Assembly (NCBI GenBank): GCA_963932465.1
Contig: OZ010787.1
Coordinates: 18,183,936 to 18,247,935 of the forward strand
DNA: 64,000 nt
Source of the DNA: Maratus speciosus
Lineage: Eukaryota; Arthropoda; Arachnida; Araneae; Salticidae
Direction of reading: 5' to 3'
Part shown: positions 12,249 to 23,650 of the stretch, one piece after another
Layout of the letters: each line of letters opens with the position of its first letter
How positions within the stretch are numbered: the first letter of the stretch is position 1
Translations under genes and position numbers: made by a program
The notes under the pieces: generated by a model
Seen by the model: only the letters and a program-made list of their open reading frames with translations
What the model was told of the DNA's origin: nothing
Databases searched by the model: none

Positions 12249-15200
12249 AACATATTTCATATTTTGTTCCCAGTCTTCATCACATATCTTCATGCATTTA
12301 GCTTTTTAAATGTGATTCATTATCATTTCAGACTGTGCCATCCAAGTGATTTGTCCTAGTGTGTCAATATTCCAATTGTGATGTAGAACAGTATTATTCT
12401 TTATCAATATTTAAAATTTTGTTTATACCATAGACTTCTGGTTTGTTTTTTGATTGATTTAAAATAATATTTTTATCTGATATTTTTCACTTGAAGAATT
12501 TACATCATTTTTCAACCTTTACCTCTTTTTTTACTTTTTATTGTTTATAAATTATATTTTATCATCAACAAAGTATTCAGAATTCTTTGTATACTGTGCC
12601 ATATTTACCCATTCTACAAATTTTGTACATAAAATATTTCTTGTTCCCATTGTTCTTCAAAACATCTAAAAGTTATTTTTTTATTACATTGTCATAGTTT
12701 AAATTTTATACTAGTTTTTGCAAATACTTTTAACTGAATTAATTTTCAAAAGCTCCCTTACTTAAATTTATTTTCCACTTCTTTTTTCACATTTTTACAC
12801 AAAGCTATCTTATTTTAATATATTCTGATAGACAGTCTCTAAATAGGTATTGCTTTAAAAAATTTTTTTATATATAATGCTAGTTTAGAAATAAATGTTT
12901 TTAATTAATTAGAAATAGTGTTATGTTTACCAGTTTGCATTCTTCATTGAGTGCACTGTGTAATCTTAATTACTGAGCTCTTTTACTTTGTATTCTGACA
13001 AAGGCTGACTTAGAAAGAATCTTAGCTTTGTTATGTTGACCAAATTGTTAGATTTTTTCCCCTTGTGATTTTGATTTCATAATGTGTCATCAGTTTCAGT
13101 ATTATGTTGAAAAGATTTTTTTTAACATTTCTCTTGGTTGTGAATATTTTCTTCCCTGTAACAAATTATATTATATTATTACTTTTATTTTATTTAACAC
13201 AACATTTTATTTAAACTATTATTTTCGTAAGGGCATTATTATGTACTAGGTATGGGCGATTTTTAATGTAATAGTGTAAATAATAGTATTATTATCTTGG
13301 AACCTGCTACCATATTAATACTTCCCTACAAAGTTCCTATTAAATAACATCTGGCAGAGAAGATGTTCCATCTTGGGCTACCAGGAAATTTGTTTCAATA
13401 CACCAACTTTAACGTAATTTTCTGAAATATCCCTTGCCTTTATCGAAAGAAACAAAATGTTATTGGATTTAATAATTTCTGAATAAAATCCTTTTTTTCC
13501 CCAATTACTAATAAAAATGAATTCTGGATTATTATGTCAGAAAATAGCCAGCTTGTAATAGTAATTTTAATAATTATAGAAGCATTTAAACTAATTTAAA
13601 GAGTGTTGTTTAGTGTCTCCTACAGGCACTACCAGGACTGGGGAGGTTAAATCCAAAAAAATTCCACCTGAAATGTAAAATAATGTATTTGTCTGTCAAT
13701 TAATAAATATTTCAAAGTATTTGCAGTAGTTTAAAAATATTTTCTGATACTGCATAGTTTAGATTTTTCAGCTATTCTTACAATTTTTTTAGTTTAAACT
13801 TTTAGTTTCATTTGATTAAATTTTACTTTTATTAAGTTATACTATTTTAGCATTTTTCTTTTTTTCAGAAGAGCCATTGTTAAATCCCTGTAAATTTTAG
13901 GTGTATGGTTTAAACTACCTCGTAACCTATTTTTGTTACCATACAAGAGTGTTTTATTTTATATATAAAAGTTCAAGTTAATATTTTTAAATTTACACTA
14001 AAAGCATTATTTTCTATTTGCTCAAGATTTTTAATATCTAAATAAAATAATAAATAAATAATATCCTTCTTGAAATCACATCCTGCCATTTAATTTGGCT
14101 TGGATAAAATAATACTCTTTATTGGAAATGGAAAATAGTTTATTAATTTACTTAGTTTTGTAAGAATATGTCTAGGTTTAACAGAGCATTTCATTAATAA
14201 CATACTTCATATTTTTGTTTTCAGCATCTTGTTAATTGCATTTCCCTCTTCATAGATAAAAACAGAAACATATATTAGTGTAAATTTGCTTTATTTTTAT
14301 TTGTACTGTCATATTAAGTATTAAGCTACAATTATTTTATGTAGGCTGTCTTGCCAGAATTTTCTTTTATATTTTGTTATTTAATTATTCTTTTTGTTTT
14401 TTGCTACAGATATATTAATTAAATTTTTTTTCACTCTGCAACAACAACAAAAAAGTGCATCTGAAACAGCACATCTTATGTATCAAAATTTGTTGTTTTT
14501 TTATTGAGATTATTTATGAAATCCCTTGGCTAAAATTTCTATATTTATGAAATATATAATTAATTATATTAAGTCATGTTAAAATCTTGTGATATTTTTA
14601 TGATAAACTAAACTGCTGTTTTTATCTCTTATGTTTGCATATAGTTAATTTTTTTAGAAACTTATTACTGCATTTCTTTAAGAAATTCTTTTAAAATTCA
14701 ATTCATCCAGGCACTTTTTAATGTACTTTTATAATTGTTTTCATTTTTGTTGTGTATTTAGTTTCAAATGACATTGTTATATTAAATCTTATGATTGTTC
14801 TTTTGTTTTAATCAAAGTGTATTATTGTTGCCTTTCCTTGGTAATATCTGTTGTGGCTTTTATTACCCAGATTATGATTTGAGATCTCTCGAATGCATGT
14901 ATAGATTTTTGTTTATACTATAATTTATTTTTTTATTTAGTTATCATTTTTATTTTGATGGTTGTGTAGCAAGCAGCAAAAAATAAAAGTATCTATACTA
15001 TTGTTTGTAAAAAAGGTAGAAGCAGCTGTGTGATATTCAAATGGAATTAATTCTCATTGTATTTTGTTGAAAATACATTGTCATTGTAATCACCAAAAAA
15101 ATTCTGCTTTTAAACATATCAGTAATAATTTGAAGCTTATGTGCCCTATTACAAAAGCTTTTTTGTTAAGGTATTATTTTTAAAGTTATGTATGCCATTA

Positions 15201-16935
15201 ATTTAAAATTAGTTTAAAGAATTTTTTTTTCCATCAGTCAGTCAGTGATTTTTGCTCATTTTTTATATGCAAAAAATAGCTTATTATATATCTGGGTAGT
15301 TGAAACTCCTGTGTGATCTCTTAAAACATTTTTGGAGTGAAATTTGTAGTGCCAAATATATGCTTTATTTTATTACTTTATAAAATCAAATTTTCAAATG
15401 ATAAGCAATATGCTATTGTTGTTTGTACCAAAGTATACTATTTAACTTTATACTGTATGCTGAATAAACTGTTACAGTTATTTTAGTGTTTGTACTTTAT
15501 ATACTTCTAAGACATCTTTAAGGCATTTTAATGGTAAGAAAGATAAAAGCTGTCAGAAATCCTTGTTTGATTTATGTCTTTAAAATTAAATGCTTAAATC
15601 AAAAACTTTTGAAATCCGAGAACATCTAGAATTTTTAAGGATAATAGTGTGTTTAATGTTGAATCTGGAAGTGAACTATCAAGTCTACATGAAATGCATA
15701 ATTAATTTAAAATTGTTAACAGTGTTTATTATTGGAAATTCTCTTTAATAATATCTCTTTGTTCTAATTAAGAGATTATTAACAGAGACAGCTTTAAAAA
15801 GAAGTAATATTGTGCAACTGTATGGGGTGCTAAAAAAATCTTGCTAAGGCCCATTATGACTACTAAAGGTGACAAAGGTGACCTACTATTACAAACTATA
15901 TCTACATAATAGTGATGTAAAACAACTGTTTATTCAGAATTGTGCATATAATTTTACTCACAAACACTTTGAGGATAATTTTGTATTTTCCCTTTAATTG
16001 CAAAGAAACATAAATGATATTAAAGGCATTTTATTATTTTCACTTGATATAATATAGAAAGCAAATTATAAAATATTAAGCTTAAGAGGCTGATTCACTG
16101 AAACTCAATCGCTAAATCCCACGTTAACCATTGGGAAAACTTAAATGATACCTAATATACCTATTAAAATGCGGTTTTCACCTTCAAAAAGTAGACATGA
16201 GATGTTGATGATGTGTGTTTTTTAAATCTGTCTCCTTAAAATTTTAGAGTTAAAAAAAATCTGTGTTAACTTTGAAATTCCCACTTCATGAAAAAAGGAA
16301 ATATGACACAATAATTGAAAGAGAACCACCTTAAAATATATGAATAACTCCATTCTTTAATCAGTTAATGTTATTAAAATATGGGTACTTCTCTGTTATA
16401 AGGGCCTTAGTGCTTTTTTTAAAAAGTTTGGCACAATTTCGTCTTAAATGATTGAGATTTGTTGCCAAATGATGTAAACAGCTATGAAAACAAAAACTTG
16501 TGAATCGACAAATGCTTGTTTACGTATGTACAAAAAAAAATTGCTTCTGATTACATGTATTAAATAAATTACTTCTTTTTGTATACAATTACAGATAAAT
16601 AGCTTCTCTATATTTAGTAACTTGTATAAATATTCAAGAAACTACTTGTGTTTATGAAACAGTGAGTAGGTTGACAGAAAATATGTTTGAAAATTTTCTT
16701 TCTCTTGCCAAGACCATTTCCTTTATCTTGCCAAGGCAGGAAAGTACCAAAATAAGTATTCATTTGAGTTCAAAAACACACTTTGAATAGCCTTTTGCTT
16801 AACATCATTGTAATTGAAGCAATAATTTTCTTCAAATTCTGTTTTCACTCATGCTTTAGATGATAATATTTCTTCTGTGCTAATTACAATGGAAGCATTA
16901 CTTTTTAAAGGATTAAAAGTGAGAAATATTAATTT
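12249..16935 (+). other. Kinase 3' UTR and convergent intergenic region
   Basis: Very AT-rich sequence without long ORFs between the kinase stop codon and the convergent GH27 gene. Many AATAAA hexamers occur, for example at 12890-12895 and in 'gctgaataaactgtt' near 15462. The true poly(A) site cannot be chosen by eye, and a multi-kilobase 3' UTR is possible. Convergent transcription units end within about 4.7 kb of each other. Confidence 0.5.
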
Positions 16936-16937
16936 GT

Positions 16938-17106
16938 TTTTATTTATTTATTTTCTAGATTAAAAAATGTAACAATGGCATATGATTTCAACTATACATT
17001 AGTAAAAAAAAAATTGTTTTGTTATATGAGAACCTTGCATATTAAACATGTGCTGTGTTTTTACAATTATGACACATTTACAAAATACAATGCTTGTTAA
17101 TACATT
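16938..17106 (-). promoter_or_regulatory. GH27 gene 3' UTR with poly(A) signal
   Basis: On the minus strand, overlapping AATAAA hexamers (plus-strand 'tttatttatttatttt' around 16940-16954) lie about 155-165 bp past the GH27 stop at 17107. This is the first good signal downstream of the stop. Confidence 0.5.
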
Positions 17107-17382
17107 TCACTGTATATTTTTGGCTATAACCATCCTGACACCAGAAGGATTTACTTTTAATGTAATTTCATTCTTTTCAAGATCTAATTTAATATCCTTT
17201 TCACCAAATGCATCATAAATGTTATAACTACTAGCATTTTCCAGCCCTAAGGAATTAAACTCTGTTGTTACAGTGACTGGTCCTCCTAACGTCCTGCGGT
17301 TGAAGAATACTAAAGCAAAAGAATATTTGCCATTGGAACTCATTGGGCTTATTGGTCTTTTCCATATTTCAATGCTGTTGTT
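17107..17382 (-). CDS. NAGA: GH27 alpha-N-acetylgalactosaminidase/alpha-galactosidase, last exon
   Basis: The terminal exon, 91 codons plus TGA (17109-17107), entered through 'tttttttttag|AAC' after 17382 (phase 0). It encodes the C-terminal beta-sandwich of a clan-D (GH27) retaining glycosidase, which removes terminal alpha-GalNAc or alpha-Gal residues in the lysosome. Diagnostic pieces are NSIEIWKRPIS, then SFALVFFNRRTLGGPVTV, then EITLKVNPSGVRMV. Compare the mammalian NAGA/GLA C-terminus, with its 'ALVFF.RR' strand and '(I/V)(N)P(S/T)G' turn. 'ALVFFNRR' favours NAGA and 'GGP' is also GLA-like. Human GLA's matching last exon codes for 291 bp including the stop, against 276 here. The preceding exon is 28 kb away across a transposon-filled intron. 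Confidence 0.9.
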   Translation of the reverse strand, partial: NNSIEIWKRPISPMSSNGKYSFALVFFNRRTLGGPVTVTTEFNSLGLENASSYNIYDAFGEKDIKLDLEKNEITLKVNPSGVRMVIAKNIQ

Positions 17383-17638
17383 CTAAAAAAAATAAATAAA
17401 TTGAGATTAGTTGTATTTTAAATGCAATAATTTCTTTCTTTTATTCGTCCAGTCTTAATTTATAGAAAGCCAGGATTTTAAAAAGTTGATACATTTTGAA
17501 AAGTTTTGTATGTTTTTCACAGGTTGAAACCGAATATTGGTCCTTATAACAACATGTAATTTCTCACATACAAAAAATTTTAACATATTAATGTATGGCC
17601 TGGGTTTTAAATTGATTTAAGACAAAATATCAATTTAA

Positions 17639-17839
17639 CCCTAGAACTACCGGAAATTTTACTCAAGTTTTATAAAAACATTCTACACCAGAATTTTTAC
17701 TTAAAACTATTTAATTTGTTTATTTAACTTATTATTGTCTGATTTATACATTTAGTTTGTTTTGAAGAAATTTTCTGGTTTGAATAGATATTTTGAATAT
17801 ACATGTCGGGTCCATTGGACCCTTCTGGTAGACAGAGGG
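17639..17839. mobile_element. piggyBac-like MITE, 201 bp
   Basis: TTAA at 17635-17638 and 17840-17843 bracket the imperfect inverted ends 'ccctagaactaccggaa' and 'ttctggtagacagaggg' (about 12 of 17 match). A TTAA target and a CCCT start are the piggyBac pattern. There is no ORF. Confidence 0.6.
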
Positions 17840-17944
17840 TTAAAGCTAACACCGGCGATCTGATTTATCTGTTTAATCCTCCAAAAAACTGATTTACATT
17901 GATGTATCTACTGCAGATGTGACAATCCGAAATTAAATTGGTGT

Positions 17945-18335
17945 ACAAAATATGATTTAGCACAAATGCCGAGAGTCTATTTTAATGTGCTTCATTCTGC
18001 AATTTTGATTTATATTCGTGTACTTGCTCGCATATATTACCACAAGCTTGGAAATCTGAGATGTTTCAATTATCTTAACAATTTCATTACTATTTATAGA
18101 AGTATAAAGAGAGACAATGTCCAGGCTGGGAAGAATGCTATTATGGTTAATTGAGATGTCTTTTATCCTCTTGACAAAATCAGTAGTGGGGTCAATAACA
18201 TATTCAGATGGTGGTAGAATAGTTTTTAAGTATGGAACAAAGGCTTTTTCAATATAGTAGGTAGGAGCAGAATGTTTAGTTACAATGGGGCGGAGGGGGG
18301 GTGTTTTCTTTATGGTCTTTAAGACGACCAATTAA
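17945..18335 (-). mobile_element. Penelope-like element, inverted 5' partial copy
   Basis: A minus-strand frame (18331-17957, 124 codons) encodes RPIVTKHSAPTYYIEKAF, then VPYLKTILPPSEYVIDPTTD, then SLDIVSLYTSI. This is the 'RPI(V/I)...PTY' to 'SLD(V/I)VSL(F/Y)T.I' stretch at the front of the Penelope reverse transcriptase. The same stretch occurs on the plus strand from about 18352 (VPYLKTIVPPSEYVID), so two partial copies are arranged head to head. Such inverted arrangements are typical of Penelope insertions. Confidence 0.75.
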
Positions 18336-18351
18336 TCTCGGAGTAACTTGT

Positions 18352-20183
18352 TCCGTACTTAAAAACTATTGTCCCGCCATCTGAATATGTTATTGACTCC
18401 ACTACTGATTTTGTCAAGAGGATAAAGACATCTCAATTAACCATAATAGCATTATTGCCAGCCTGGACATTGTCTCTCTTTATCCTTCTATAAATAGTAA
18501 TGAAATTGTTAAGATAATTGAAACATCTATTGACAATAACCCAAATTTTAATCAAGATATTTGTACCACATTAAAATCAGCAATTAACCTGATTACACAA
18601 AATAATGTTTTCGTTTTTAACAGTGAATATTACAGACAACAAAATGGTGCTCCTATGGTACCTCCCATTTCAGGATATTTAGCCGAATTAAAACTTAGAC
18701 CCTTAGAAACGGAGATTATGGAAGATTTTGAAATCAAGCCATCAATTTGGATAAGATATGTAGATGACATTTTCATAATTTGGGATCATGATTTCCAGTC
18801 TTTAAATAATTTCCCATTAAAACTTAATGAGTTGGATACAAAGATAAAGTTTACTTTAGAAATTGAGAAAGAGGTTATTTTACCCTTCCTTGATATTAAA
18901 TTAATAAAGAATAGTTAAGGAAATAAATTGGAGCGTACTATTTATAGAAAACAATGCAGATTTAACAACACTATTCCTTTTAATTGTAACTCACCATTTT
19001 CATATAAAATTGCTGCCTACAGGTTTTACGTTAAACATGCCTTCGAAGTTTGTACAGATAAATACCTAGAAAATGAGATTAGTATAATACAGTAGAAGAT
19101 CTTTATAATGCAATTCTATATAACGCAATTCTCCATATAACGCACAACCTCTCAGATGTAAACAATGATATTTGCAGTTAAAAAGCACCTGCATTTTCAC
19201 ATCATAAAATATTGCTACTCTCTAGAGCACTCAATTTGATACATTAGTTCAACTTTATCTTTTAATTTAAGACCTTTTTACTGAAAAAATGCTATTATTA
19301 CATAATAAACATTTTTGAAAATGTCTAATAATAAGGGACTTTGGTGTCAGTTATATTTGAGTCATGTTTATAAAGTACATTTAACAATGTCTGACATATA
19401 TTATGCAAAAATTTATAATTTGGATAACTTTTGGTAACAAGTAATGCAGTATAAAGATATTCTAATGTATTTTGATATGTTTAAGACATATTTAGCCATG
19501 CTTACATGGTGAATTTAATGATGTGACCCATATAACGCAAAATTCTATATAACGCACAACCTTGCATTTTTAGGTTTGCGTTATAAAGATCTTCTACTGT
19601 AAAACAAATTGCTATTGAGAATGGTTTCCCTCCTCAACACATTAATAAATTAGTTAATCAAGCAAAACAACCAAGACAGAAGAAGGAATTAAGTTTGAGC
19701 AAGTCTATTTATTGCATGTTTGATTATATCCCACAGCTTTATGAGAGATTGAGATATGCATTACTAAAATATAATATTAATTTAATAGCTAAACCTCCAA
19801 CAAAATTGAAAGAATTGATTCACAGTAAAATTGATCCTATTCCTGATTATGAAAACGCAGGAGTCTACATCATCCCAGTCAGCACAGAACAACATAAGAG
19901 TTTATTTTATATTGGTAAGACATGTCGAAAATTTAAGGAAAGATTAAAAGAGCACATTTCTGATATCAAGTTTAACAAACCAAATACAGCTTTATCCAGA
20001 TTGCATCTAAAAGAAAATATTGAGATAAACTTCAAAAAAGCTAAAATTATCATTTCAACGTCTAACCACTACTCATCAATAATCTGTGAATCCATTGAAT
20101 TTTTACTTAGAAGTGATAATGTTTGTAACGATGTCCTTTCCTATAATATTCCCATAATTTGGTACAATATCAAGACCTCCTGA
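18352..20183 (+). mobile_element. Penelope-like retroelement: RT and GIY-YIG, disrupted
   Basis: Plus-strand Penelope ORF. Frames of the RT palm follow in order: SLDIVSLYPSI, QQNGAPMVPPISGYLAEL, then IWIRYVDDIFIIW with the catalytic YVDD at about 18757-18768. A GIY-YIG endonuclease domain follows in the last 162 codons (19695-20180), with GVYIIPV, FYIGKTCRKF and an Arg in KERLKEH. RT plus GIY-YIG defines canonical Penelope-like elements. The element is dead: one A is missing near 18425 relative to the inverted copy, an in-frame TAA lies at 18916-18918, and a 510-bp MITE sits at 19090-19599. The coding frame resumes right after the MITE (QIAIENGFPPQHINKLVNQA). Confidence 0.88.
19090..19599. 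mobile_element. pogo/Tigger-like MITE, 510 bp, inside Penelope
   Basis: Inverted ends 'cagtagaagatctttataa' and 'ttataaagatcttctactg' are perfect, with TA at 19088-19089 and 19600-19601. Both sub-termini hold repeated 'tataacgcacaacct' blocks. CAGT ends plus TA duplication are typical of pogo/Tigger-type Tc1-mariner elements. It has no transposase. It must be younger than the Penelope copy it interrupts. Confidence 0.85.
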
Positions 20184-21477
20184 TAATATGAACTGATCTT
20201 TTCACCCCTTTGCAGAGAAATGGACTGTACTCCGCTTGTGCATGCGTACTATTTTTGTTTTTGTTTTTTAAATGTATTCCTGTTCAGTCAGTTATCTTTT
20301 TCCCCTTTGAAAATGAATGCGTGTGTGTTCGAAAGATCTTAGGTTGCATTAAAAAATATTTTTATATGTTTTTGTCGCCTTTTAAGTAGTTATAAGTATA
20401 TTATAAAGTTTATTAATACCAAGGTGAAAATTTCCTTCACGACACTAGTGTTTAAAACAGTATTTTGACTCTATTAAATTTACAGTTATATATATTTTTC
20501 AAATATCAACAAAAATAATCAGATTAATTAACCAAAAATACTCTTATGGAAATATCACAATTCTTATAAAAGCAGTGTATTTAAATGTATTATGATACTC
20601 TCCGAATGGAAAGGCTTTTGCTGTTGAAAATGCTTCATATAACTTTTTTTATTAAAAGAAAAGCTATACCTATGTAAATGATTAAGAAAATTACCACTTT
20701 TTGAAAATATTTTGCTTCGACTGTTTCTCTACGCTTTCTAAATTTGACCGTGCAGAGTATTTTGTGTGGAAAGAAAAATAAACTTTTATTAATAGACCGA
20801 GTAAATAAATTTTATATTAAATTTTCTTCAGTGGTACTTAAAAGTACCGCCAGTGCATAAAAGGTTAAATGTTTTATTTATTTATTTTACAGAACCTAGT
20901 ATTATATTATATTGATATATTTATCTTGAAAAAATATCATTTACTGTACTTTACATAAGAGTATGCTAATGAATCTTTATGAAGCGAGTGATTAATGTTG
21001 ATTACTTTCTTATGCTGTATTTATGCAACATTTTCAAATTAATTAAAATGTACTATTTCATTTTAAAAAGATCTTATTTCAGAAGTATAAAACACTATTT
21101 CCTCATCCTTCATGTTGGGACATGAAAATGTCACAAAAATGCATAAGAATGAGAGACGCATTTAATCGAGGAGTATATAAGTGTAAGGTTACTGAATGAA
21201 ACATTTAAATAAATATAGAAAATTTCATAAAAAATTTTAATTTTATAGACAATTTTATTTTAAATATAAAACATATAAACTCATTGAACTTACTATTATA
21301 AAGCAATTGGAGGTGTTTTTAACTAAAAATTTTTGTGTAATAAACAGTGAGAATTATATAGTTGGTTGATCACAAACTGTAGTCCAGTTAATTTTTAAAT
21401 TGAAACAAAACATTTTTAGTGAAAACTATATTGCTGATATCTATATCTTTATCAAGATGTGTAAAATTTTACAAATC
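20184..21477. other. Penelope 3' tail and spacer
   Basis: Non-coding. The first ~200 bp ('ctgtactccgcttgtgcatg' onward) is less AT-rich and probably is the Penelope 3' UTR. The remainder is AT-rich with no recognised element. Confidence 0.45.
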
Positions 21478-21479
21478 TA

Positions 21480-22766
21480 TTGGGTTGGCAAGAAAGTAAC
21501 TTCGGTTTTCACACATTCAGAGATTTATGTAAATTTTTTTGAATGAATTCTTCTAGTAATGTTTTTGGCATTTTGCCATTTGATAGCAGTGACCTTGAGG
21601 TTGTTTTTTAAGCCATTGCAGTGTGATTTAGTTTGCAACTATTTGTTGAGGGTCAATTTTAACATGGAGTGCAAAAACGAACATTTTCGGCATATTTTAC
21701 TTTTTTATTTCCAGAAAGGAAAAAAAGCTGCAGAGGCTCATAAAGAGATACGTGAAGTTTATGGTGTTGATTGCATAACAGAGCACACGTGTCAGAATTG
21801 GTTTAAAAAATTTTGTTCTGGTGATTTTTCACTGAAAGATGACCAATGTTCTGGTCGACTGACTAAAGTTTCTGATGACCAAATCAGTGTCATTATTCAA
21901 GAGGATCGTCATGTAACTGTTCAAGAGATTGCAGAGAGGTTAAAAGTATCTCACACAACTATTGAAAATCACTTAAAAGGTCTTGGACTCGTTAAGAAGC
22001 TCGATATTTGGGTTCCGCATGAATTGAAAGATATTCACTTAACACAACGAATCAATATTTGTGATATGCATCTTAAACGCAATAAAAACGATCCTTTCTT
22101 GAAAAGAATCATCACTGGTGATGAAAAATGGGTCACCTACAGTAACATCATTCGAAAACTATCATGGTCCAACCATGATGAACCAGCACAAACCACATCG
22201 AAAGCTGAATTGCATCAAAAAAAGATCTTCCTGTCTATTTGGTGGGATTACAAAGGTGTTGTGTATTTCGAGCTTCTCCCAAGAAACCAGACAATTAATT
22301 CAGATATTTACTGTCAGCAACTAATAAAACTGGATGAAGCAATCAAAGAAAAGCGGCCGGCATTGGCAAATAGTAAAAGAATCGTCTTCCACCATGATAA
22401 TGCCCAGCCTCACACATCTTTGGTAACTCATGGGAAATTATTAGAACTTGGTTGGCAAGTGATGTCGCATCCCCCCTACAGCCCTTACCTGGCACCATCT
22501 GATTACCATTTATTTCTAAGTTTGAAGAATTCTTTGAATGGTAAAAATTTCACAAATGACGATGACCTAAAACAGTTCTTGCTTCAGTTTTTGTCTAATA
22601 AGGACCAGAAGTTCTATGAACGCAGAATCATGCAGCTGGAAGAAAGATGGCAGAAGGTACTTGAACAAAATGGAAAATATGTAATTGATTAAAGTTTATT
22701 CTTTGTCTGAAAAAAATGAGTTTTCTTCAATACTACAAAACCGAAATTACTTTCTTGCCAACCCAA
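21480..22766 (+). mobile_element. Complete mariner element, 1287 bp
   Basis: Terminal inverted repeats start 'ttgggttggcaagaaagtaa' and end with the near-perfect complement 'ttactttcttgccaacccaa'. TA duplications lie at 21478-21479 and 22767-22768. The 1.29-kb length is standard for mariner. The internal ORF is uninterrupted (see 21664-22692). Nothing is nested in it, so it is one of the youngest insertions in the window. Confidence 0.95.
21664..22692 (+). CDS. Mariner transposase, intact, 342 aa
   Basis: Cut-and-paste transposase acting on its own TIRs. I chose the ATG at 21664 (MECKNEHFRHILLFYF) over the upstream in-frame ATG at 21559. The former gives the normal mariner length (about 345 aa) and matches the family N-terminus. 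The order is: two helix-turn-helix units (about residues 5-110, with KAAEAHKEI..VYG and VSHTTIENHLKGLG), the WVPHEL linker, then the DDE/D catalytic domain. The first Asp is in ITGDEKWV, the second in HHDNAQPH and the third in APSDYHLF. I count 34 residues between the last two, so the D,D34D triad is complete. The only oddity is Tyr for the Asp in YSP(D)LAP, which is not catalytic. The C-terminus (FYERRIM..ERWQKVLEQNG) is full length. TIR and protein look closest to the mellifera-type subfamily (memory, not alignment). Confidence 0.93.
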   Translation: MECKNEHFRHILLFYFQKGKKAAEAHKEIREVYGVDCITEHTCQNWFKKFCSGDFSLKDDQCSGRLTKVSDDQISVIIQEDRHVTVQEIAERLKVSHTTIENHLKGLGLVKKLDIWVPHELKDIHLTQRINICDMHLKRNKNDPFLKRIITGDEKWVTYSNIIRKLSWSNHDEPAQTTSKAELHQKKIFLSIWWDYKGVVYFELLPRNQTINSDIYCQQLIKLDEAIKEKRPALANSKRIVFHHDNAQPHTSLVTHGKLLELGWQVMSHPPYSPYLAPSDYHLFLSLKNSLNGKNFTNDDDLKQFLLQFLSNKDQKFYERRIMQLEERWQKVLEQNGKYVID

Positions 22767-22768
22767 TA

Positions 22769-23650
22769 CATACATATTCACCGAAAGAAAAAAATTCTTT
22801 CTTCTTTCAAAACAAATGCAAATTTTAATAAATGTTATACATTTTACAGATTTTTTTTTCTTATACTTTTTTAATTGAGATCTACTAGAACGTCCCTAAA
22901 TACATTTTAATCATGCATATCTTGATTTGACTTTTGACAAAGAATGGAATGTTATTACTACTGATCATTTTACTGCCTTAAGTACTATTTAATTACACAG
23001 TGATAGCATGAATGAAAAACACCTGAAGATACTCTGAGCAGTGAAAGGGTTCTTCTGTAGGTTTAATCTCTTCAGACCTAAGGTATATACAAATGGGGCC
23101 CGCTATTCTTTTCCTCATAAAAAACTAAACTGTTAGTTTTTTTACATTTTTCTTTGCTTCTATATAACTGAATGTTTTTTGGTTTGGAACAAAACCTATA
23201 AATGCAGGACATGGCTAATTTTGACATTAATGGCTGATTATAATGACTTATTTCTTCATAAAATAAGTGTTATTTTCATTGGAGTTTGCAAAGTGCCTTC
23301 AAGACTTTGCGTCCAAGAAAGTAAGAAATTTTTATAATTATTTAACTTAAACCCTTTACAATAAAAATGTTTGAGGATTTGTAGATCATTCACTTATTTA
23401 AAGCCCTTCAATTTGTTAATTTACGTTATTGAAAATTAAATTGATATTTTGAGGGGAGTTGTAATTTTAGATCCATATTTGTGAACCTTAATTCCCCTAA
23501 AGTATCAATTTTAGAGAAAAGCGCTATTTCTGTCATCTATGGTTTTGTTTTGTTTATACAAAAGCAGTTAATATGTGTTTGTAGTGTTATTTTAACTCCA
23601 TGTCTCAAGAGGATAAGGTTCTATAGGTAGAAGACACAATTGGCAGCTTT
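22769..23650. other. Intronic spacer
   Basis: AT-rich sequence between the mariner and the hAT element. No ORF, terminal repeat or RNA gene is visible. Confidence 0.5.

Noticed and set aside
20820..20872. piggyBac-like right end 'gccagtgcataaaaggttaa'
   Set aside because: The TTAA-adjacent sequence looks like a terminus, but I found no matching left end; 'ttaaccaaaaatac' at about 20527 is not complementary beyond TTAACC.
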